Below, in pieces: positions 39,554 to 50,170 of a stretch of 64,000 nt of DNA. The notes under the pieces were generated by a model. It ran no database searches. It was not told the origin of the DNA and worked only from the letters and a program-made list of their open reading frames with translations. The DNA is from Hermodice carunculata (taxonomy: Eukaryota; Annelida; Polychaeta; Eunicida; Amphinomidae), in NCBI GenBank assembly GCA_964020975.1, contig OZ026615.1:81807162-81871161 (forward strand). The letters run 5' to 3'. The translations under genes were made by a program, and so were the position numbers. Each line of letters opens with the position of its first letter. The stretch's first letter is position 1.

Positions 39554-40500
39554 GTTGGTTTAAACATATTTTATTCAAACAACAATTGGGAAACAGGGCG
39601 AACCCTATATTAATCCCTCTTGTACATATAAAAGCATAGAAATCAAAAGACATTACACACCAGGTAATCACAAAGACCAAGTAGAAGTTAACATCACATT
39701 ACAATACATATAGGTGGAAAAATGCCGAAACAAAGTATTAAGGATGTAACCAAGACAGTACGCCACGTAGGGACAGTAGATGGGGTAGTGACCTATTAAG
39801 TGATATGAAGTTATCTAATTGTTATATCCAAGGTTGAATCAGAATTACATAAGGATGAAACCGTCAGAAGTCATATATTGTATAATTGTAGATTATTAAG
39901 TTACTGCCCCGAGCCTTCCTGTGGCTTTTATATACTGATGTACAGCTAAAAATATAATTTCGTTTTCTTGGCCATTCCACTGTTTGGAGCCATATAGAAG
40001 TGTTCGCATGGTAAAAGATGCAATAGGTAGGACTTCCCTTCGTAAAATATCCCTCAGTACACTATACCTGTTACATTCACAAAAATAGTGAAAAAACGTC
40101 TTCATTTGCGTTGCCACAGGAAAACTCGGGGGAGTCAACGAGTCCTCTCTTAAAAAGATCACTTTTCAAATTACTACATTTCATACGAAGGCGTGCGTGT
40201 GCAATTGCCAATCTTCTATCTCCAATATGAAAATGTTTGCTAACTTTATTTGCTTTCGAATTCCGTTTAAGCTTAGATTTTAACTCTTCAAGACTTTCAG
40301 CTCTCCGAGTATCAGTAGGTAATTCGTTCCATTGCTTAATAACAGAAGGAAAAAAGGAAAGCCTAAAATATTCATTTTTTGCAGGAATTTTGGGAAAAGT
40401 GTAACGTGACCGAACTCGTTGACTAACCGGATCTGGTACAATGTTCCTCAAATATTGTGGTGTGTCACCATGTACTATTTTGTAAAAAATATATCAGTTT
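39554..40500 (-). mobile_element. LINE 3' end (minus orientation)
   Basis: ORF2 pieces on the minus strand, 40451-40077 and 40162-39896, overlap in different frames. They carry SFFPSVIKQWNELPTDTR, LRMKCSNLKSDLFKRGL, HYFCECNRYSVLRD and MRTLLYGSKQW, aligning with the plus copy at 38.7-39.05 kb. One frameshift lies near 40100. The 3' UTR ends AATAAAATATGTTTAAACCA at about 39555. Confidence 0.82.
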
Positions 40501-40859
40501 TGCATTTTCCCGTCTTTCGGATAATTTTTCCCACCCTACTTCTTCATATATTAAATCATGGACTGTACCTTTTGTAGCACCTGATACAATACGTGCTGCA
40601 GGTTAGTCAGTTACTGAATCAAGGCAGTGTATTTTGTGAGGGAAATCTGCTTGTGGCTTTCACATTTGACCTCACACTTTCCAAATAAGAAAAACCCTGC
40701 CAAATAATGAAACCGGTCGCCAAAACAAAAGTAAGAAAATTTTCTCAGCTTTTACCAAGAGGAAATTGTTTTCAACTGGATGGATATAGACAGGTTTATC
40801 CTGAAATCGGTATTTTGAACTTTTAAGGCTAACAAAATATCATAATCACTGGATAGAAT

Positions 40860-41195
40860 ACGATACTGTGCTGAAAAGGGTTATCATGATACCCTGCCAA
40901 AAAGACCTATCAGGATTTTTGCTACAAGGTGCTACCGGTTTATTCTCATGAAAGATATCAGAATACAGTGCCAAAAGGAGCTAGTAGGATGCTCAATTAA
41001 AAGGAGGTATCAGGATACTGTGCCAAAGAAGCTATTAGGATACTGTGACATAAGGAAGCTTCAACTGCCTGTGGTAAAAGGAGCTGTCAGAATACTGTGC
41101 CAGAAGGTGCTATCTGCGTGCTGTACCAAACGGAACTTTCATGGCACTGTGCTTGAAGGTGCGATCAGGAAACTCTGTAAAGGAGGGTCGTAACG
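40860..41195 (+). repeat. 27-bp minisatellite, right part
   Basis: Units like AGGAGCTATCAGGATACTGT followed by GCCAA match the array at 38.34-38.64 kb in orientation and sequence. A long open frame here reflects the repeat and is not called a gene. Confidence 0.75.
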
Positions 41196-41374
41196 GCAGA
41201 CCAAGACAGTCTCCCGTCGGCAAACACCTTTTTGGTCTTGCTCTGGCTATTTGAATGTAAAATTACAATAAAATTAAGAATATTTCGTGTCGATATGTCC
41301 AATACTATTGACCTAATAATCAAAATATCGCATAAAGAATATAAAAACTTAAGTAAGCACACGAGGACAATCTA

Positions 41375-41403
41375 TACTGAACCCCAATGAAAAGTATCCA
41401 CAT
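41375..41403. repeat. Left terminal inverted repeat of Tc1 element
   Basis: This 29-bp repeat is identical to the reverse complement of 42872-42900. Similarity stops abruptly after 29 bp, so the repeat is a single short one rather than the long double repeat of some Tc1 relatives. Confidence 0.92.
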
Positions 41404-41586
41404 GCCAATTTTGAAGTATTTTATTGTTTATACTTGAAACATTTCATACCTAGACGTGCTTAGAACTTAACAAAGCATTCACTTTTCTGGCGTAAAAATA
41501 ATGTCACGCTCTACCGACATTAACGTCACTTACAGGCAAAAAATGTCATTAACTGCCCTAATTGAAAGTCACACAAATTTTTCTGT

Positions 41587-42606
41587 TCAATATGGGATGT
41601 GGCCACCTCGAGCATCAACACATGCTATACATCTGCGGCGCATACTGCTGACCAGGGTTTGAATTCTGTGTTGGGGAACATTATTCCATTCTTCCTGCAG
41701 AGCTTGGATCAGCTGGTTTCGGGTAGTAGGCCTAGGTGTCCTCCGTTGAATAACTTGGCCCAACTGATCCCACAAATGTTCAATAGGGCTCAGATCGGGT
41801 GAGAACGCTGGCCATTCCATGACATTGATGTTGTTCTCATTGAGAAAGTTCATTGTTAATCTTGCAAAGTGTGCACGTGCATTGTCCTGCTGAAAGATCG
41901 CCAGATCTTGATGCTGCTCCATAAATGGGACCATGTGCGGCTCCAGCACCTCATCAATGTACCGCCTAGCATTGAGGATCCCTTGAATGACCACTAGGGG
42001 TGTCCGGTAGCGGTTGCTGATGCCTGCCCACACCATGACAGAGGGTCCACCCCATCGATCTGCCTGACGGACACAGGCATCTGCATATCTCTCCCCAGTC
42101 CGGCGCCACACACGTTCTCTGCCATCTGCTCTGCTGACACAAAAACGGGACTCGTCAGTAAAAAGGACGGTATTCCACTGCTGGCGAGTCCACCTGGAGT
42201 GTGCTCTACACCACTGCAGTCGTCTTTCTCTTCTGGGTTGGGTCAGCAGGTTACCCCTGTAAGGTCTTCTGGCTGTTAGGCCACTGCTCCTCAGTCGCCT
42301 CTCCACAGTAGAACTACTGACAGGACGGTGATTCACCCCTTGAGTCTCACGGGCTGTTTGGGCTGCTGTACGGAAACGGTCTCGCAGGTGCATCAGCCGG
42401 ATGTGACGGTCTTGGCCAGGTGTTGTCACTCTTTCTCGGCCAGGCCTAGGCCGATCATCTACGGATCCAGTTTCTTGTTGCCGTTCAATTAGTCGTTGGA
42501 TGGTGCGCCGAGTACACCCCAATCTTTGTGCGATTTGAGTGATTGAGACTCCACCCTCTGCAAGCCCCAAAGCATGGTGTCTTTGACCTTGGCTCAGACG
42601 CGGCAT
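41587..42606 (-). CDS. Tc1-like DD34E transposase, 339 aa, intact
   Basis: The transposase cuts and rejoins DNA at the element's terminal repeats, inserting at TA. Residues about 1-60 form a helix-turn-helix DNA-binding region (SITQIAQRLGCTRRTIQRLI) followed by a basic GRPR-like hook (RPRPGRER). The catalytic triad is complete: D151 in FTDESRF, D241 in FQQDNARAHF and E276 in SPDLSPIEHLW, with 34 residues between the last two, which defines the DD34E Tc1 group. Length is typical (about 340 aa). The ATG at 42606 begins MPRLSQGQRHHALGLAE, the usual start for this family. There is no intron and no frameshift. It lies alone between the two terminal repeats with about 290 bp of leader on its 5' side, which presumably carries the promoter. 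It looks able to encode active enzyme; activity is inference. Confidence 0.95.
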   Translation of the reverse strand: MPRLSQGQRHHALGLAEGGVSITQIAQRLGCTRRTIQRLIERQQETGSVDDRPRPGRERVTTPGQDRHIRLMHLRDRFRTAAQTARETQGVNHRPVSSSTVERRLRSSGLTARRPYRGNLLTQPRRERRLQWCRAHSRWTRQQWNTVLFTDESRFCVSRADGRERVWRRTGERYADACVRQADRWGGPSVMVWAGISNRYRTPLVVIQGILNARRYIDEVLEPHMVPFMEQHQDLAIFQQDNARAHFARLTMNFLNENNINVMEWPAFSPDLSPIEHLWDQLGQVIQRRTPRPTTRNQLIQALQEEWNNVPQHRIQTLVSSMRRRCIACVDARGGHIPY

Positions 42607-42871
42607 GATCGCCTCAACACACCTGAGACCACTGGCTTTTTTCTTGGCTGAACATCCCTTTTTAAAGCCACTGAAAACATCAGGTCATTTTAGCCATCCA
42701 ATAGGAGTGGTGGTCAGAAGCCATATTCGGTGCACAAAAGTCACATGCATTATGTAACAACCCAGCAAAAGTTAAAAAGTTGTCCTGAATGACCCTGATG
42801 TAGGCTCCAAACCATGCATATATGCACACACAGTACTTAGTAACTTACAAAATTAATGTGTTAATTTTTTT

Positions 42872-42900
42872 ATGTGGATACTTTTCATTGGGGTTCAGTA
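42872..42900. repeat. Right terminal inverted repeat of Tc1 element
   Basis: This is the mirror image of 41375-41403 and is followed by TA at 42901-42902. Confidence 0.92.
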
Positions 42901-43089
42901 TATGTCCACATGTTCTAATTCTACTGGGCTAATACCTGGACTGTCGCAAAGAGTTATATATATATATATATGTAATTTGACATCATCAAGAATATTGAAT
43001 CATCCATCCCCGAGATCCAAATTGTCCACCACTCGAACCTTGTGCTACATCTAACGCAGAATTTTGGTCAGACATCTATAACAAAATGG

Positions 43090-43090
<1 letters not shown>

Positions 43091-43117
<27 letters not shown>
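43091..43117 (+). repeat. Poly-A tract (27)
   Basis: A run of 27 A followed by GGAAAGAAGG. It could be a retroposed tail, but no source sequence is recognised upstream. Confidence 0.85.
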
Positions 43118-43120
<3 letters not shown>

Positions 43121-44331
43121 AAGAAGGATTGAAGAGCAGTAACAACACAAACAATCGTTCTTAACAAGAATATGTATTTTCATAAATACATAAAGCACAA
43201 TAATTGAATATATGGTGTTTTGGCAATCAGATTTTAGACAGTCTGTAAATCAGAACTGGGTGTGGAACGGTATTGTCTGCTGTGTGACTTCCATTCGGTG
43301 TGATGATCACAGTAGCACCTAAGTTCTTTAATACACACAACAAACTGGAAACTTTTTAGCCTTCGTCGATACACTTGTGCGTATATTTTGTACAGTGTAT
43401 TGATACAAGCGTGTGGATTGGCTCAGCTGGAGCGCAATTGAAGGCAGACGACAATAGGGACAATCAGAACTAGTTTGCAGCAAAAATCAAGACACAAATA
43501 TGTCCTTGAGCCATTGTACAGTACAAAATTAGATTTTGTCTACAGGTGTCAAGTTTGGAAAAATGATAACAGATGCTTAACTCACTTATTGTTCACTTCT
43601 GTTAAAAGGAGAGACCTCATTAAAAAACAAACAAACAAACAACAAAAAGTATAGGCACGCCTGAGAAAACTGATGGTAGAACAGGCTTTTGGTCAACTTC
43701 GGTCCTCCCAAACACAAGTTAAGGGGTACATGGTACCAAGAAAAGTTTTGTGAACTCAGTTCCACTCTTGATATGAATGGGTTAATTTGTTCATTATTGC
43801 ATTTAACTAATCCGCGATGTATATAGCTGGGCCCCACTCATTCTTAACAAAGACTTTTCAGCCTTGTTATTGCAAAGCGCAAATCCCATTTCAAGACAGC
43901 TTGTAAACCACCACGTCAACACAGGAAGAGACGCTGTCCTAAATATCTGACCCGACGGCACACAACCACTTTCTACCTGAATTAAATGTAGTTCATTTTG
44001 ACGTATATGTTGTACCGAGATAAAATAATAAATGCGTCAAAATTATCGTGTTTCATTATATTAGAAATGAAGTGCACTGAAGTACCAAAATTGTGTGATA
44101 TTAAATTTTAGCTTTTCATAATTAATTCCACAACAACCACAGACAAAGTATATACCCTATATATTTTTAAGTCCTCAAGATACGTATTAGTTCTCCACAT
44201 AAAATTCTGAATTTGATGCAACATGTGAGAGGACAGTTCTACTACATTTGTATACGCATGACAATTTCACATCTTTGTCTCACATCAATTAGCTCAAAAC
44301 TGAAAAGTTTTTTTTTTTTTTTGCTTTTCAG

Positions 44332-44594
44332 ATTTCGCTGGAGGTAGAAGGCCTGCTTCGCAGACAACTCCAAAGGTAGCAGTTACCAAAAACCTTTTTG
44401 GGGCATCAGTTGATCTTTCAGGCCGGTCAGAGCACGTGGCCCTGGAGCTGAATACTGCCAGAAATACTTGGCTTGTTTTGTTTGTAGTATGCGATAGTCC
44501 ACAAGAACGTGCCTTGTTTGCTCAAGGTATCAACAGAGACTTGAAAATTGTATGCACATCCCTGGCATTAGGTTGGGTTGGACTGCTGACGTGA
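44332..44594 (+). other. Candidate exon, unrecognised
   Basis: A strong polypyrimidine tract and acceptor (15 T, then GCTTTTCAG) is followed by a frame with no stop for 87 codons: FAGGRRPASQTTPKVAVTKN ... SVDLSGRSEHVALELNTARN ... then TGA at 44592-44594. Entry would be in phase 1. There is no ATG, and no partner exon or recognisable domain was found. It could be a terminal exon of a gene whose start lies to the left, or chance. Confidence 0.25.
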
Positions 44595-44679
44595 AGATAC
44601 ATGCACAGCGCACGAGACAAACACAGATTATGCAGCATGCACCGGTAACAGCTGTGTTAGGTATTTTACATAAACTAAG

Positions 44680-44693
44680 CCCCCCCCCCCCCC
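44680..44693 (+). repeat. Poly-C tract (14)
   Basis: A run of 14 C, followed by AAAGAAACAAACAAAAAAAC. It is not part of the poly-G repeat segment family. Confidence 0.9.
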
Positions 44694-45605
44694 AAAGAAA
44701 CAAACAAAAAAACCCAGCATATTAATTCCCAACCACGTTGCATTTAAAACAACAAACATTCCATTTATTATACATTGCAAAAACGTAGAATGTACACTGG
44801 ATGACACGGAATGGTGTTACCAGTTTTAAACTTTCCATTTTTGTACAAAACATCGAATTGCAGGCACTTTAGTTTTGGTGTGTGTGTCAAGTTGTTCTAT
44901 GTTAGCTGTAAATTGTGTAATTTGCCAGTAATTACCGTTTGTTTGGAGTGACATTTAATATAGAGTATCGTCTGATGATATAAATTATTAGCCGCAGAGT
45001 TGTCGAGCCAAATTTCCTGAAAATCTCTGAGGCATTTCACAGTGTACAAAGAGCGTGGGGCAAATACATTAATTCTACATCCACTGCTTCAATTATTTTC
45101 TCTACACAATTGTTCATCATACAAAAATACACCATTAGTATTATATATAGTACCAATATAATGAAAATAAATTACAACATTTGTACACTGTTTGCCAATA
45201 AATGCTTTTCCATGAGTCAGTTTCAGGCATACAATACTGTTTCTGGCTGTTCCATGCATCTTTCTTGCACATGACACGTTGCTCCTCAATGTGTTTTTCG
45301 GTTAAACTGAACGATGACTTGCGTAAAGTGAAGAAGCACAGTGTTTCTTCGCCGTCTTTTTTCACCGATTGCACGGGTACGCAAAATGTTGATGCATGAC
45401 CCGTTTGACATAAAATACTGGCAACTGTATACTTGGCCTCATAATTTTGCGAATATCTTTAAAATGGGAATATTTATACTTGTAGTTGTTGATGAGGAAA
45501 CAATATAAAGTTTAAACATATGTATCCATCAAGTATGCAAGCATTTATAATGTCACAGTTGATTTATTTAGCGTGATAAAGCAATCACAAAAGAAATTTC
45601 AACAA

Positions 45606-46842
45606 GGGTGGCTGAAAAATTTAGCCAAGTTTACCTTCAACCAGCACATATGTGCACAACTTTAACCTAAATTTGTCCACACGTACGTATCATTATTGTG
45701 ACTTATTTCATTAATTTGAAAACAAAGTGATTGTCCCATGGTTGACATTGGAAATTGCCAAATTTGCATTTTTTCCATGACATCATGTCAGACAGTTGGT
45801 TTGCACTTAACCAAGCCCATGTTTAGCTTGTTTGTGTGCAGTGGTGGGAGATGGTGGGTACATGTTCACCTTTGACATTGTCCCAGCGTTGGCAAATTGT
45901 TGGGTTGTGTGGCCATGGAGGTTGGTCCCGTAGTCATGCTGCTGCAGAGTTTGGGGTTTCCCGATCTGTAATATCCTGATTGATGGCACGATACTGTGAG
46001 ACAGGTGGTGATAAAAACATACCAAGAAGTGCACGGTGGACAAGAAACACTGTTGACAGCGATGATGAACTGCTTGCTGAATATGTACGTCAACACCCGT
46101 TCTGCTCCTACACTGGTGCACGTCAACACGTTAATGGACGCAAACACACCAATATTGCTGTGGAAGCAGTTTGTTGATGATGGAGTGAGTTTGGCCTATG
46201 TCCGTATTCACCTGCTCCTGCGCCAATGCTGAAGCCAGAGAGAAAACTCACAAGATCTCCAATGATATCACCTTCAGTATGATCAAATCAACAATGGCGA
46301 CAAATGCTCTTTACTGATGAGGCCGCTTCAAAATTCACTTTAAAGATGGGAGAATTATGGTGTGGTGGCCTCGTAAGACTAGATTTGCTGAGCCTTACGT
46401 CAATCCAACGGACATATACGGAGATGGCTCCATAGTGATGTGGGCAGCAACATCACAGACTCACAAATCAGAACTTGTGGTGCTGCCTGAGACTTTCAAT
46501 GCAGTCTGGTATAGATATGACATCCTTGAGCCAGCAGCAATTCCATCTGGCCTTGCGTCTGTGGGACCAGCCTTTCTCTTTCGGGATGACAATGCTAGGG
46601 CACGTCGTGCAAGAATTATCGCCAACTACCGAGAACCATTTGGACTATATCCATTACACATGCATGGAACATCATAGGAAGAGCTGTCAGGAGGAATTAA
46701 AATTGCAAAATTTCCATGCCGTATGGTTTTTCTTGTTTTTCTAATGAAATACAATCCACTATCTTAATCAGTGACAATGTTTTTGTCTGTCACAATCTGT
46801 GGGCAGACTAAAGGCAAACTTGGCAAAATTTCCCAGCCACCC
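45606..46842 (+). mobile_element. Decayed Tc1-like transposon
   Basis: Imperfect inverted repeats of about 35 bp bound the element: GGGTGGCTGAAAAATTTAGC at 45606 and its relative, read on the other strand, ending at 46842 (GGGTGGCTGGGAAATTTTGC). They differ at a few positions. The interior reads as Tc1-type transposase in shifting frames. The terminal sequence is unrelated to the intact element at 41.4 kb, so this is a separate lineage. No clean TA duplication is visible at the ends. Confidence 0.85.
45790..46690 (+). pseudogene. Tc1-like transposase remnant
   Basis: Recognisable pieces in several frames include DDELLAEYVRQHPFCSYTGA (46056-46115) from the N-terminal half, GDGSIVMWAATS near 46422-46457, and the second catalytic aspartate block FLFRDDNARARRARII near 46573-46620. 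The first catalytic block survives as LFTDE near 46310, just before a frame change. The region that should carry the last catalytic glutamate is lost: the frame ends at 46677 soon after an altered segment. At least three frame changes or stops separate the pieces, so it cannot encode active enzyme. Confidence 0.8.
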
Positions 46843-48090
46843 ATGTTTACGTTTTCTTTCCACTGCTGTTTAATTAGGTTGAATCAAGAAACCCTGATAG
46901 TCTGGAAGAAAGCACATCTGATACCCACATAGCTTAAAGGTGAATTTTGTATTCATTATATACAGCTATAAGTATATATATTCCCATATTTGGGATTTAC
47001 CCATAATCATGAGGCGGAGTAAATGCTTTATTGGAGCAAATAATCAGTAATATTAATTTATACACACAATTCCTTTTACCTTTTTCATTGAACACACGTT
47101 TCGACATGATCAGCAGTTGAAAACGCACGTTCTTTGATTAAACAATATATCACCATAAAACACTTGCTGAGCACACAAACACTATGTTTATACCGACTGA
47201 TCACGTCCACACTTGAACCGTGTCACAGGTCAATACAGAAACGACCTCAGAGAGTCGAGTGAATAGCCTTAGCTTATCGTTCACCATCAAAGACATGTAA
47301 ATCCTTTTGGCTTTAATAAGATGTATCGATACAAACATATGTACATTGAAATCATTTCTTCAAAGACAATTCACAATTCAAAATGGTCCCCCAGTATTTA
47401 CAATGTAAGTTGAGATTCTGTTTTTCACATAAATGCTGCTCCCCTTTTTAAACAAATACTGTGTTCTCTCCTATTTTAGCACAGAGAGCTCTAAGAATAG
47501 TAGAATGTTTGAATAAAATGACTTGATTCTAAGGTTTTGTGCTTTGAATTTGTTTTCAAAGTACGTACCTGTCGTTACCTCTTAACTGCCTTAGTTCCAA
47601 TGAAAATGGAACCTTAAGCGATTGTCTCATTTGTTTCAAATAATGTACATGTACTTTTATAATTTACACCATTAGCACTTGCAAGTAAATTACTGTCATT
47701 CACCAATAGTCAATGTAATAACTGTATGTTCTTTAATGTTAAATTGTACAATATATTAACAGCACGCCACAAAAAGTTGGCAGTGCTACTTAACTTGACA
47801 ACGCTACGTACGATCTGCATTTTATAACAATTCTGCTGTGACTGGCAACCAGAACATTTGGAAAGCTTGTTATGCACAATTTCATACTGATCGGAAGTCA
47901 CATGTTTTATACATAAATCTACCTTGTGTACCAAACATGGATGCCTCGGTAGCCAATAAACATGTATCTATTTGAGAAACATTGTGTTTCCAAGTCAATT
48001 TTGAGAGCTGGGGCCAAAGAGAAACACCCATTTCTGGTCATTTGTTTCAAATGAATCTTTTCGAATCCTTTCATACAAACCTACCTTGTT
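46843..48090. other. No supported gene (1.2 kb)
   Basis: Intergenic sequence between the decayed Tc1 element and the 3' end of the vWA gene. No motif or repeat was recognised. Confidence 0.55.
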
Positions 48091-48094
48091 GGTC

Positions 48095-48100
48095 TTTATT
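48095..48100 (-). terminator. Poly(A) signal of the vWA gene
   Basis: AATAAA is read on the minus strand, about 85 bp past the stop codon at 48184, and is followed by a G/T-rich stretch (GTAGGTTTGT). This places the gene's 3' end near 48.07 kb. Confidence 0.65.
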
Positions 48101-48183
48101 TCTTTCATAGAAGAAACAGTTTCTCTAGATTTATGTCTTTTTCATTGTTAGACAAGTAAAATTATTTTCATGCTGGTCCCAGA

Positions 48184-48830
48184 TTATACACCAAGATTCT
48201 TCAACCCAAATCCGGCTTTTTTCTTTGGCGTTAAAAAATAGCCAGAGTTTTTGCAAATGTTTCTTATAATTGCAGTCGCTAGTTTAGCAGAGTCCAATCC
48301 TGCGTAGTTGGGTACAGTTAAGAAATGATGTTGGACATCACAGCTGACAATAGCCCTCAGTTCTGTCGGGTCGATGCCACCTCCTATACCTATCGCGTAC
48401 ATCTCGATGTTGTGGTTAATCCGCGAGTCTTGCGCCTCTCTTATCGTACTTCCAATGTCTCCAGATTTGCTGTCTGTTATGTAGATGCCGATTTTCTTTC
48501 TAGGTTGCACGTCATTCGGTGTTTTGTGTTTCTCGGCAGCGGTGAGTTTGTGTTTCATCGTACGCAGAATATGTGCGGATTTCTTTGGATGGACTCTCAT
48601 ACTGTCCAATTCCTTGAGCAACTGTGTTTTGTTTGTGTACTGGTCAAGTTTCAACCCCGGTACGTCAATGCAGTCGTGGATGAAGCTGATGCGAGAATGG
48701 TCTTCTTCCAGCTGCAGGCCCGCAATAACATCCCGGATGAAGCGCCACATCAGTCGAGATGCTGACGAGGATCCGGACTGCTGGGAATCAATGGCGAACA
48801 CAATGTCCGTGGGCCCTCGGATAGCACACG
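48184..48830 (-). CDS. Second vWA-domain exon and C-terminus of the vWA gene
   Basis: The terminal exon has acceptor ATACTTTTCAG above 48830, enters in phase 1 and stops at TAA (48184-48186). It encodes about 214 residues beginning CAIRGPTDIVFAIDSQQSG. The vWA fold is clear (IVFAIDS at strand 1, IGIYITDSKSGD at strand 4, MYAIGIGGG at strand 5, then SCDVQHHFLTV and ICKNSG). The metal site is degenerate: the first motif is DSQQS rather than DxSxS, and the usual GGTxT loop reads HPKKSAHIL, although the ITD aspartate remains. The domain may therefore bind without metal or be structural (inference). After the last cysteine the tail is short and basic (TPKKKAGFGLKN). A poly(A) signal lies about 85 bp downstream. 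A longer optional exon might lie between 48983 and 49130, but its phase does not fit. Confidence 0.9.
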
Positions 48831-49966
48831 CTGAAAAGTATATGAATTATGTACGTTAGACGATTATTATACAGGAGAGAAAAATAAGATTTATTATGAT
48901 TAGTCCAAACAATTTTCTTCTTTGCACTCAGGCCAGTTCTGACCAAAGGCATCACAGCACACAAAATCTGATTCAAAATTACCTGGAACGTGAACCTGAG
49001 CATACGACTGTATCATATAGGAAATGTGTCCCTGACCCATCGAACGGGCAGCCATGGTCTGTGGATCCGACACATCCAGACGTGTTACCATAATGTCAAG
49101 CATGTTCTGACTATATAATGCGCTAGTCACGCAGGTAACACAAATGAACTACAACAAAACTGTGGTTCCAAAATAAAGTATATCTATCTGGTGCTTTCTG
49201 CATAGCGTACTTGTTACGTCTGCGCGTCACTCTGCGGAGGGTCCCCCAGATACAAACCCCACATCTCCAGGAATATGTAATAGTGAACTGAAAATCTTGT
49301 AACTGACTTATACATCGCTGGGCCCCTTGGAAGAACAGAGCTGTGCTCTGAAAGGGTCACCCAGGGTAAACATATTCTTAAATAAATTAAACATTGATAC
49401 TGTGGTAATACCTGATTTTTTTCTTAATAATGACGCTGGAAGCTATATATTCTGCATTGTATATGAAACATGTATAATGTACATGTCCTTACGCTTTCTA
49501 GAGTTTTGTCCCAATAAGTTGCCTGCTAAACATCCGTTCTTGGCGCTGGGGGCCAACATAGTGTATCGCCCCAAGAAAGTCTGCTTAGGAGGCAACCAAT
49601 AAGTGGTTTATCTCTAATTTTGGTGCGGGGGACATAATTAATACTTATAGATACTACACTTATTTTAACATACGAAGATTATTTGATTGATAATAAGGAT
49701 GCCTGATTATTTTTATATATTTTGGACGCATCATGAAATTTCCTCCGTTCCGTTGGTGCCCCGGCTGTAAAGGGCAAGTTTTCCTAATAAATTATCAAAA
49801 ATAACGAAAGATTGAGTACAGTGTTCTCTTTCCAAGAAATACTTAACGGAAAGAGGCGACTTTGGCAGTAGTTCTCACGCGATGAAGAATTCATGCAGTT
49901 CCTTCTATTCACACAATGATTGCAGAGAAATTCCCATAACGCACGATTTTCTCGGCTATGACTTAC
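48831..49966 (-). other. Last intron of the vWA gene (1.1 kb)
   Basis: This intron runs from donor GTAAGT at 49966 to acceptor CAG at 48831. A 76-codon minus-strand frame (49130-48900) containing NFESDFVCCDAFGQNWPE and a good donor (CCAG|GTAATT at 48983) could be part of an alternative exon. No acceptor in the matching phase was found for it, so it is left as intron. Confidence 0.55.
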
Positions 49967-50170
49967 AATATTGCTGATCTCCAAGTAAATATCCGACATC
50001 TGGATAACGCGGTTTGAAGGTGGTGCTCTTGTAGCCTTGTCTCAGTGTGTTCAGGATCCTCGACGCACTGGGCACTGTGTTGGTTGGGGTTGTGGTCGTC
50101 GTGGTCGTCGTGGTGGTGGGCGGTGTGGCCGATGTTGTCAACCTGGGGGTGGTCGTAGGAGGGGCTGTGG
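49967..50170 (-). CDS. Thr/Pro-rich linker exon of the vWA gene
   Basis: This 204-bp exon, phase 1 to phase 1, lies between acceptor TTCATTGTCAG (above 50170) and donor ATT|GTAAGT (below 49967). It encodes about 68 residues: a threonine/proline run (TAPPTTTPRLTTSATPPT, then ten threonines), then SASRILNTLRQGYKSTTF and a tail ending GDQQY. Such tracts are typical O-glycosylated, mucin-like spacers between extracellular domains; that role is inference. Both phases match the vWA exons on each side, which supports a single gene. It contains no known catalytic motif. The (ACC/ACG)n composition makes the length likely to vary between individuals. Confidence 0.8.

Larger units (their letters stand above)
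41375..42900 (-). mobile_element. Tc1-family DNA transposon, apparently complete
   Basis: The two ends carry 29-bp inverted repeats that match perfectly by eye, beginning TACTGAACCCCAATGAAAAG and continuing CTATCCACAT-like to position 41403; the mirror copy is 42872-42900. A TA dinucleotide flanks each end (41373-41374 and 42901-42902), as expected for Tc1/mariner insertion; because the element also begins with TA the boundary could shift by 2 bp. The body is about 1.53 kb, normal for the family, and holds one open transposase frame. Perfect terminal repeats and an unbroken frame point to a recent insertion. Confidence 0.93.
42903..45605. other. Mostly unassigned sequence between two Tc1 elements
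   Basis: Apart from the poly-A tract, the C14 tract and the candidate exon at 44332-44594, nothing is recognised in this 2.7 kb. Confidence 0.55.

Noticed and set aside
45141-45399. Overlapping frames near 45.2 kb
   Set aside because: Frames on both strands overlap and no motif is visible; they are likely chance.
48325-48859. Plus-strand frames of 124 and 146 codons
   Set aside because: They are antisense shadows of the second vWA exon.
48900-49130. Extra exon of the vWA gene with a CC-containing segment
   Set aside because: The donor at 48983 fits, but no acceptor in the needed phase exists, and the neighbouring exons join in phase without it.
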